Assembly (NCBI GenBank): GCA_031275955.1
Contig: JAISNZ010000225.1
Span: 1 to 7,608, forward strand
Source: Desulfovibrio sp.
Lineage (GTDB): Bacteria > Desulfobacterota > Desulfovibrionia > Desulfovibrionales > Desulfovibrionaceae
Direction of reading: 5' to 3'
DNA: 7,608 nt
This document shows, piece after piece, positions 1 through 5,363 of this stretch (the first letter of the stretch is position 1; the number at the start of each line of letters is the position of its first letter). Under the pieces are notes generated by a model, which saw only the letters and a program-made list of their open reading frames with translations, was not told the origin of the DNA and did not search any database. The position numbers were made by a program, and so were the translations under genes.

Positions 1-1073
1 AGCCCCGCCTTCCCTCCCTTGCTGGCCCCGGTGAAGGCCCCCCGCACATACCCGAACAGTTCCGATTCCAGAAGCTGTTCGGGTATGGCGGTACAGTTGA
101 TCTTGATAAAGGGTTTTTCGCGCCGGGGGGAATGCTCGTGGATGAAGGAAGCGATGACCTCCTTGCCCGAGCCGGACTCGCCCAGGATAAGCACGGTGGA
201 GTCCACGGAGCTGACCCGGGAGGCCAGGTTCAGGGTGTTGCGCATGGAAACGGACTGGGCGATGATTTCCAGGGAACCGGAAGCGTTTTGCTGCAGCTTC
301 TTCAGTTCCTCCCGGTACTGGTTTTTCAGATCATCCGCCTGGCTGAGCTCATCCCGCAGGCGGTTCAGCTCGGTGAGATCCCGCACGGCCGTCACCACCC
401 GAAAAATTTTTCCTGTGGAATCATAGAGGGGATTGCCGCTGACCAGAACCGTCGCGCCGTTGTTGATGGTCTGGATCAGAGTGCACGGCTTTCCGCTTTC
501 CAGCACGTTGACGGTGACGGATTGATCGAAGACCTTGCGCTCCACCAGATCCCGCATGTTGTAGCCGATGACCTCCTCTCGCTTCAGTCCTGTGATCCGC
601 TGGTAGCTGTCATTGATCCGCAGGGTGACGCCCTGGCCGTCCGTGACGTAAATCCCGTCAAAGGCGGATTCAATGATCCCCTCCAGTTCTTCCGTCAGCA
701 GGCGGACGGAATTCAGCTCGCTGGAGATCTGATCCAGTTGGGAAATCTCCTGCAGGCTGGCTAGGGCTCCCACAAGCTGCCCGTCAATGTACAGAGGCGC
801 CCGGCTGACCAGAAAGGCCCTGCCGCCCACGGAAAACCGGCGCCAGGACTCTTCCTGCCTCGTTTGCAGGATGGTGAAAAGCCGGCTGTCCTTGATGCAG
901 TCCCCGATGAATTTTCCAAGGACCTGGGAGCGTTCCCGGGATAAAAGCTCAAGCAGGGCCTCATTGCAGAAGCGCACAATCCCCTGCCGGTCAATGCCGA
1001 TAACCGGGTTGGGAATGGCGGAGAGAATGCCGTCAATAACGGGAGAGCTTTCCAGAGGGCGGGGGATGGTCAT
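1..1073 (-). CDS. Sigma-54-dependent transcriptional activator with two PAS domains (partial, C-terminus off the left edge)
   Basis: Enhancer-binding protein that would use ATP hydrolysis to open promoters bound by sigma-54 RNA polymerase. Reading from the ATG at 1073, the frame is open for 357 codons and leaves the window. Two PAS-like sensory segments are visible (about residues 11-115 and 128-235, the second with a FDGIYVTD start), then a charged, probably coiled-coil linker (about 235-262) and the beginning of the AAA+ domain. The Walker A loop reads GESGSGKE at 298-305. The sigma-54 contact loop GAFTGA is at 345-350, preceded by ESELFGY. Walker B, the arginine fingers and the DNA-binding helix-turn-helix lie beyond the edge. 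There is no receiver domain, so the signal is probably a small molecule or redox state sensed by the PAS domains. A weak AGGA sits just before the start. The gene lies 109 bp downstream of the alcohol dehydrogenase on the same strand, suggesting local control. The family is certain; the ligand and targets are unknown. Confidence 0.95.
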   Translation of the reverse strand, partial: MTIPRPLESSPVIDGILSAIPNPVIGIDRQGIVRFCNEALLELLSRERSQVLGKFIGDCIKDSRLFTILQTRQEESWRRFSVGGRAFLVSRAPLYIDGQLVGALASLQEISQLDQISSELNSVRLLTEELEGIIESAFDGIYVTDGQGVTLRINDSYQRITGLKREEVIGYNMRDLVERKVFDQSVTVNVLESGKPCTLIQTINNGATVLVSGNPLYDSTGKIFRVVTAVRDLTELNRLRDELSQADDLKNQYREELKKLQQNASGSLEIIAQSVSMRNTLNLASRVSSVDSTVLILGESGSGKEVIASFIHEHSPRREKPFIKINCTAIPEQLLESELFGYVRGAFTGASKGGKAG

Positions 1074-1140
1074 GTTGTCCTGTCTCTTCGCGTTCTTTCT
1101 GGGCGCGAGCCGGGGCGGATCTCCGGCGTCCGGCAAAGGC

Positions 1141-1172
1141 GTCCCCTTCCGGCCCGCGGTCCGGAAGGGGAC
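1141..1172 (-). terminator. Perfect 12-bp hairpin after the alcohol dehydrogenase gene, possible terminator
   Basis: The arms at 1141-1152 and 1161-1172 are exact reverse complements (GTCCCCTTCCGG and CCGGAAGGGGAC) around an 8-nt loop. The hairpin begins 10 bp after the dehydrogenase stop codon and ends 67 bp before the activator's start. Downstream on the transcribed strand there is only GCCTTTGCC rather than a clean T-run, so it may be a weak or partial terminator, an mRNA 3'-end stabiliser, or an operator. The hairpin itself is certain; its function is inferred from position. Confidence 0.5.
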
Positions 1173-1182
1173 GCGGCGGATC

Positions 1183-2334
1183 CTACATGGCCGCCTTGAA
1201 CAGGGCGACGATATCGTCCTCGGTGCCCTTGCGGGGATTACAGCCGGCATTGCCGTCCTGAAGGGCGGTAATGGCCATGGGCTTGAGATCGGATTCCTTG
1301 ACCCCCAGAGAGGCCAGGCCGCTGGGAATGCCCACATCTTTGGACAGCCGCTCAATGGCCTTGATGGCCAGTTCCGCCGCTTCCATCTTGCCCAGGCAAC
1401 AGGGATGCTCTCCCATGGCCGCGGCGATGTCGGCGAACTTTTCCGGATTGACCATCAGGTTCCAGCGTTCCACATGGGGCAGGAGCACCGCGTTGGCCAC
1501 GCCGTGGGGCATGTCCAGAAGGCCGCCCAACTGGTGGGCCATGGCGTGGACATAGCCTAGCCCGGCGTTGTTGAAGGCCATGCCGGCCATGACGGAGGCG
1601 TAAGCCATGGCCTCCCGGGCCTCAAGATCCTCGCCGTAGGCCACGGCCCGGCGCAGGTTGTCGGAGATGATCTTGATGGCCTTCAGCGACAGGGCGTCGG
1701 TGACGGGGTTGGCGGCCAGGGTGACGTAGCATTCCACGGCATGGGTCAGGGCATCCATGCCGGTGGCGGCGGTAAGGGCGGCGGGTTTGGCGATCATCAG
1801 TTCGGGATCGTTGATGGAGACCATGGGCAGATTCCGCCAGCTGACGATGACGAATTTGACCTTCTTTTTGGTATTGGTGACCACGCAGTGGCGGGTCACT
1901 TCGCTGCCTGTGCCGGCGGTGGTGTTGACGCAGAGCAGGGGCGGCAGGGGATTGGTCAGTTTTTCGATTCCGGCGTAATCCTCATACAGGTCGCCGGGGT
2001 GGGTCAGGGAGATGCCGATGCCCTTGGCGCAATCGTGGGGGCTGCCGCCGCCGACCGAGAGCAGCAGGTTACAGTTTTCGCTCTGATAGACCTTTTTGCC
2101 GTCGGCGATGTTGGTGTCGCGGGGGTTGGGGGCCACGCCGGGATAGAGGGCGTAAGCCACTCCGGCCGCGTCCAGGTGTTTTTTGACCTGATCGACGGGG
2201 CCGCCGGGGATGGCGCTCAAAACTTTGTCGGTCACGATCAGGGCCTTGGTGCCGAACATTTTCGCCCGGGGCCCGATTTCCGCCAGGGTGCCTTTGCCGA
2301 TGAAGTTTACCGAAGGGGCCAGGAAATCAGCCAT
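1183..2334 (-). CDS. Iron-containing (group III) alcohol dehydrogenase
   Basis: Cytoplasmic NAD(P)-dependent oxidoreductase interconverting an alcohol and its aldehyde. The 383-residue product has the usual length for the Fe-ADH family. The nucleotide-binding GGGSPHDCAKG is at 95-105 and a TAGTGSEVT segment at 139-147. The metal ligands expected from the family are visible: D194 and H198 in GMDALTHAVE, H263 in GYVHAMAHQLGG, and H277 in DMPHGVAN. The start at 2334 is chosen because an AGGAG lies 7 nt upstream and the protein then begins MADFLAPSVNFIGKG, the normal family N-terminus. The frame stays open far upstream through the preceding genes, and an in-frame ATG at 2397 would add 21 atypical residues. 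The gene is separated by 146 bp from the histidine phosphatase, so it may have its own promoter, although no convincing one was seen. The neighbouring sigma-54 activator may regulate it. Substrate cannot be read from sequence; ethanol or another short primary alcohol is plausible. Confidence 0.95.
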   Translation of the reverse strand: MADFLAPSVNFIGKGTLAEIGPRAKMFGTKALIVTDKVLSAIPGGPVDQVKKHLDAAGVAYALYPGVAPNPRDTNIADGKKVYQSENCNLLLSVGGGSPHDCAKGIGISLTHPGDLYEDYAGIEKLTNPLPPLLCVNTTAGTGSEVTRHCVVTNTKKKVKFVIVSWRNLPMVSINDPELMIAKPAALTAATGMDALTHAVECYVTLAANPVTDALSLKAIKIISDNLRRAVAYGEDLEAREAMAYASVMAGMAFNNAGLGYVHAMAHQLGGLLDMPHGVANAVLLPHVERWNLMVNPEKFADIAAAMGEHPCCLGKMEAAELAIKAIERLSKDVGIPSGLASLGVKESDLKPMAITALQDGNAGCNPRKGTEDDIVALFKAAM

Positions 2335-2341
2335 GGGGGAA

Positions 2342-2346
2342 CTCCT
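2342..2346 (-). promoter_or_regulatory. Strong ribosome binding site of the alcohol dehydrogenase
   Basis: AGGAG on the minus strand, after an A-rich stretch (AAAAAAAGGAG) and 7 nt before the ATG at 2334. It settles the start against the in-frame ATG at 2397. It is one of the best Shine-Dalgarno matches in the window, in keeping with high expression. Confidence 0.8.
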
Positions 2347-2480
2347 TTTTTTACAGGGTGCGCGGCGCAGGACCGCGCCGAAAAACAGGGCTTCCATTGA
2401 CACCGGGTTGCTTCCGCCCGGAGAGGCGCGCAAGAGGACGCCGCCCTGCCCGGAAAGAGGCCTTAACGATCCTTTTTTTT

Positions 2481-3122
2481 CTATAGCCCGCGGGGGGAAG
2501 AGGCAAGGAATTTTTCCCCCGCCGCGGGCGGGGGAAGGTTGCGGGCCAGGATGCGGACGGACTCCGGTCCGAAGGCCAGAATGGTCAGGCGGGCGTAATC
2601 CTGCGGAATGGAAAGGGCCGCCCCTGGGCCAAGACCCAGGACGGCGGCCAGGAGGATCCGGTTCACGGCCTGATGAGCCACAAGAAGGGCGGCGCGCAGG
2701 GTCCGGATTTGCCGGCCGAGGGCCGCGAAGGCGGGAAGCGCGCGCCGGGACAAATCGCTGAAGGATTCCCCCCCCGGCGGGGCCTGGGAGGGGTCTTTGC
2801 CCCTGGCTACCCAGATATGCGGATCCAGATCGCGGGCCTGGCGCGAGGTCAGCCCCTCCCAGGCGCCCAGAGAGATTTCCCGGAATGCCTCCACCGTCAC
2901 GGGCGCGGGGTCCTCCGGCCCCCGGAGGAGCTCCGCCGTGCGCCGCGCCCGGAGGAGGGGGCTGGTCCAGACGGCGTCCAGGGGACGGTCGCGGAAAAAA
3001 GGTCGCCAGGCCAGGACTTCGGCTTCTCCGGACGGGGAAAGGGGCGGATCTGTCCGCCCCAGCAGAATGCCCGGGGGGCCGGCCCGGCCGTGGCGCATCA
3101 GGTAGAGGAGGGATTCTGGCAT
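2481..3122 (-). CDS. Histidine phosphatase superfamily protein (phosphoglycerate mutase/CobC-like)
   Basis: A 213-residue member of the branch-1 histidine phosphatases, which move phosphate through a phosphohistidine. The N-terminus gives the hallmark LMRHG, with R10 and the nucleophile H11. WTSPLLRARRTAELL (52-66) carries the second phosphate-pocket arginine, probably R58. REISLGAWEGLT (81-92) supplies the acidic residue E82, and LLVAHQAVNR (146-155) holds the second catalytic histidine H150. All expected catalytic residues are present, so it should be an active phosphatase rather than a relic. The start at 3122 lies 25 bp inside the end of the nucleotidyltransferase gene and keeps the beta-strand before RHG. 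Met9 at 3098 is also in frame, in a TGATG arrangement with that stop, but would remove the strand. By context it may dephosphorylate an intermediate of the cluster's pathway, as CobC does in cobamide synthesis. The substrate is not known. Confidence 0.9.
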   Translation of the reverse strand: MPESLLYLMRHGRAGPPGILLGRTDPPLSPSGEAEVLAWRPFFRDRPLDAVWTSPLLRARRTAELLRGPEDPAPVTVEAFREISLGAWEGLTSRQARDLDPHIWVARGKDPSQAPPGGESFSDLSRRALPAFAALGRQIRTLRAALLVAHQAVNRILLAAVLGLGPGAALSIPQDYARLTILAFGPESVRILARNLPPPAAGEKFLASSPRGL

Positions 3123-3886
3123 GGGGCTGTCGTCTCCGTTGCCGGACGCGCGCCAAGGGCCAGATCCTGCCTGGCTTCCTCCGGAGAGGGGCGGCGGCGG
3201 TTGTCCGTTGCCCGCAGAAAGGCTTCGGCCGCGGCAAGTTGGGCGGGGGTGTCCAGGTCGCTGCCGATCCCGGCATCGGGCAGGGGACAGAGGACCAGGG
3301 GAGGCGGAGTTCCCGGCGGAGCGGAAGGCAGGGAGTCCAGGTAGCCGCGCAGTCCGTTCTCCCCGGACCAGCGCAGGATCGCCTCCAGATGATTCGCCGG
3401 CGCCAGGACGGGATGCCCGGGCAGGCCCAGAAAGGTCGGGACCAGCAGAGGCGATCCGGCCTCCGCCCGCGTTTTTTCCCGGAGGGCAAGGAGGGCGGCC
3501 ACGGAACGGGCAAGGACCAGGGCCGCGTCCACGGGCAGGATCAGAACGGAGTCGGGAGCCTCCGGAACCAGGGCGGCAAGGCCGATCTGCAGGGAGGAAA
3601 ACATGCCCCGGTCGATATCCGGGTTGACCACGGCGCGAATCCCCAGACGCGCGGCTTCCCGCCGGACCCGTTCCCTGTCGTGTCCCGCCACGGCGAGAAC
3701 GGAGGCTACGCCGCCCTGCCGGAGGGCGGCCGCTGCCCGCTCCAGAAGGGTTTGTCCGCCCAGCCGGGCCAGGGCCTTGACCCTTCCTCCCATGCGCCGG
3801 GAATAGCCCGCCGCCAGGATGATGCCAGCCGCGGACCGCCCCGGGCGAAAATCCGCCCCCTGCGCGGGGGAAAGAGGCTTTTGCAT
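3098..3886 (-). CDS. MobA/MocA-like nucleotidyltransferase (DVU_1551-family NTP transferase)
   Basis: A 262-residue protein with a GT-A-fold NTP-transferase domain like that of molybdopterin cytidylyl- or guanylyltransferases. The signature LAAGYSRRMGG is at 24-34, with the substrate lysine K37 following. NPDIDRGMFSSLQIG is at 88-102, the metal-binding aspartate D120 in LPVDAALV, and LGLPGHPVL at 153-161; all are typical of the MocA/YgfJ type. The family usually has a proline where VDAAL has alanine, a minor departure. The C-terminal 40 residues are low in motif content. The start at 3886 has a GGAG 6 nt upstream and leaves a short leader (20 residues) before the first strand; the longer open frame up to 4168 would overlap the ligase gene and code for unlike sequence. 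It is likely to attach CMP or another nucleotide to a cofactor. A link to molybdenum-hydroxylase maturation is inferred from the family, not shown. Confidence 0.9.
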   Translation of the reverse strand: MQKPLSPAQGADFRPGRSAAGIILAAGYSRRMGGRVKALARLGGQTLLERAAAALRQGGVASVLAVAGHDRERVRREAARLGIRAVVNPDIDRGMFSSLQIGLAALVPEAPDSVLILPVDAALVLARSVAALLALREKTRAEAGSPLLVPTFLGLPGHPVLAPANHLEAILRWSGENGLRGYLDSLPSAPPGTPPPLVLCPLPDAGIGSDLDTPAQLAAAEAFLRATDNRRRPSPEEARQDLALGARPATETTAPCQNPSST

Positions 3887-3892
3887 GACAGG

Positions 3893-3896
3893 CTCC
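3893..3896 (-). promoter_or_regulatory. Ribosome binding site of the nucleotidyltransferase
   Basis: GGAG on the minus strand, 6 nt before the ATG at 3886, in the 76-bp gap after the ligase stop codon. It supports this start over the in-frame upstream ATG at 4168, which lies inside the ligase gene. Confidence 0.6.
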
Positions 3897-3962
3897 GGCA
3901 AACGGTTTTTTGAGGGGCGGAGCCCCCTGCTCCTCCTGTATACGCCGGTAAGGGGAAAAGGC

Positions 3963-5363
3963 TCAAGCCTCCGGGGCGGGAAGCCGGAAACCTCCGGGAT
4001 CGGCCAGATGGCGGATGGCCTGTTTTCCCGTCCGGGGGAGATCCCCGGAGAGGAGGACCCTAAGGGGGATTCCCTCCGGCAGAAGCCGGGCCAGGGCCTT
4101 TTCCGCCCTTTGGGGGGCATCGGCCGGGGCGTCCTGAGTCGGGCGCAGTTCCAGCAGCAGTCCCGCAAGGCGGGTACAGTCCTTGTCCGCGTAATGGGCG
4201 GTTACGGCAAAACCGCTCACAAAAGGCAGGCCATACAGGCAGTTGTCCATATCCCAAAGGGAAATGCCGGGCCCTCCCCGCAGGGGCGCCCTTTCGCCCA
4301 GGCGTCCCTGGACTTCAAGGCGGTGCAGGCTTGAGCCGCAGGGGCACGGGAGGGTGATCAGCCGCCCCCGGTCGCCGCTGCGGTAGCGCAGGAGAGGCAT
4401 CGCCCGGCGGGTCAGGGTGGTGACGGCGATCTCTCCCCAGGGGGTGATGCCGTGATGGGCCTCGGGGTCAAGGGCCTGTCCGCCCGCATCCAAAATTTCC
4501 AGATAGAGGTCCGCCTCCCGGCCGTGGCAGCCCCTTCGTTCCCGGCACTCCACCGCTCCGGCCAGCCCGGTTTCCGTCATGCCGTAATGGGTGAAGACCG
4601 GCCCCCCCAGTCCCGCCGCCACAGCGCCGGCCAGGACGGGGCTGACGGCGTCGGCGCTGAGCAGGACGCTCAGGGGGTTGAGGGCCCCGGCGCCGGGATG
4701 GCGGGCCAGGCTCAGGGCCTGTCCGGGCAGGGCCACCAGACAGTGGGGCCGGAAGGAGGCGAGCCGCGCCAGGATGTCTTCCTCGGCCGCAGCCGGGCTC
4801 AGGATGCGGCAGTCCATGCCGGCCTGGTCCATGGCGCGGGAGAAGAGATCCCCAACGCTCCCCGGCCGATCCCCGGACATGAGCATGGCCACCCTGGCGC
4901 CGGGGTCCAGCAGGGAGCGCATCCCGTGGGCGAAAAAGTCCACGGTGTCCCGCAGATCCTCCGCCGTGGCGTATACGCGCTTGATCTTTCCGCTGGTGCC
5001 GGAGGAAGGCACGCTGATAACGCCCTCCACCTCCGAGGGGGAAACGGCCAGAAAGGCTTCCGGATCCCCGGCCAGTTCCTCCGGGGCGGTGGGGGGAAGG
5101 GCGGCCAGGGCGCCGCGCAGGGCTGGCCCGGCGAATCCGGCGGCGGTCCGGGATCGCAGGGTTTCAGCCAGGGAGGGGGACAGGGTTTTCCTGTAGCGCA
5201 GGGAATGCGCCCGCGCGTGATCCAGGGTTTCGGCCAGCCGGATGGCCTGCCACCGGGTCAGGGCCGCCCGGAACGTTTCCGGGCTGTCGCCGGGATCAAG
5301 CCCGGCGGCGCGCAGGCGCCCGGCGATCCAGGCGTCAAGCGGGACATGGGGGGGAGGACTCAT
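3963..5363 (-). CDS. PaaK-like AMP-forming CoA ligase/adenylate-forming enzyme (DVU_1553 family)
   Basis: A 466-residue adenylate-forming enzyme related to phenylacetate-CoA ligases, which activate a carboxylic acid as acyl-AMP and usually pass it to CoA. The ATP phosphate loop SSGTSGKIKR is at 120-129, the adenine/Mg motif THYGMTETG at 258-266, and the ribose-binding aspartate D331 in YRSGDRGR. A small C-terminal domain ends with LPRTGKQ, where K447 is the probable catalytic lysine. A Cys-x-Cys-Gly pair (C340, C342), as in many PaaK relatives, may bind metal. All motifs needed for adenylation are present. The start at 5363 is chosen because its ATG overlaps the radical SAM stop as ATGA; there is no clear Shine-Dalgarno, so translation is probably coupled. 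An in-frame ATG at 5411 would lie deeper in the upstream gene. The acid substrate is unknown. The enzyme belongs to the DVU_1553-type group by context and overall character, as I recall that family. Confidence 0.88.
   Translation of the reverse strand: MSPPPHVPLDAWIAGRLRAAGLDPGDSPETFRAALTRWQAIRLAETLDHARAHSLRYRKTLSPSLAETLRSRTAAGFAGPALRGALAALPPTAPEELAGDPEAFLAVSPSEVEGVISVPSSGTSGKIKRVYATAEDLRDTVDFFAHGMRSLLDPGARVAMLMSGDRPGSVGDLFSRAMDQAGMDCRILSPAAAEEDILARLASFRPHCLVALPGQALSLARHPGAGALNPLSVLLSADAVSPVLAGAVAAGLGGPVFTHYGMTETGLAGAVECRERRGCHGREADLYLEILDAGGQALDPEAHHGITPWGEIAVTTLTRRAMPLLRYRSGDRGRLITLPCPCGSSLHRLEVQGRLGERAPLRGGPGISLWDMDNCLYGLPFVSGFAVTAHYADKDCTRLAGLLLELRPTQDAPADAPQRAEKALARLLPEGIPLRVLLSGDLPRTGKQAIRHLADPGGFRLPAPEA

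Noticed and set aside
132..764. Plus-strand and alternative-frame open frames across 19-1560
   Set aside because: They are shadows of the sigma-54 activator and dehydrogenase, which have full motif support on the minus strand.
2363..2380. 6-bp inverted repeat CGGCGC/GCGCCG in the dehydrogenase leader
   Set aside because: Short and expected by chance at this GC content; no riboswitch-like structure or T-tract around it.
2397..2402. TTGACA on the plus strand, resembling a -35 box
   Set aside because: It points away from every supported gene and has no -10 element at the right distance.
2430..2448. Possible sigma-54 -24/-12 promoter upstream of the dehydrogenase (GGCGGC ... TTGC on the minus strand)
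   Set aside because: The GG and GC elements are separated by 9 rather than 10 bases and the -24 half is a poor match.
2473..2480. Run of eight T on the plus strand just past the phosphatase stop
   Set aside because: It reads as A on the transcribed minus strand, so it is not that gene's terminator. No convergent plus-strand gene exists to use it, and no stable stem precedes it.
2335..3513. Upstream extension of the dehydrogenase frame to a 776-codon open frame, or a start at 2397
   Set aside because: The extension crosses the phosphatase and nucleotidyltransferase genes in another frame and is Arg/Pro-rich. The AGGAG before 2334 and the family N-terminus fix the start.
3914..3926. Small GC hairpin (GGGGC-GGA-GCCCC) between the ligase and the nucleotidyltransferase
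   Set aside because: The stem is only 5 bp. On the transcribed minus strand it is followed by TCAAAAAACC rather than a T-run, so it is not supported as a terminator.
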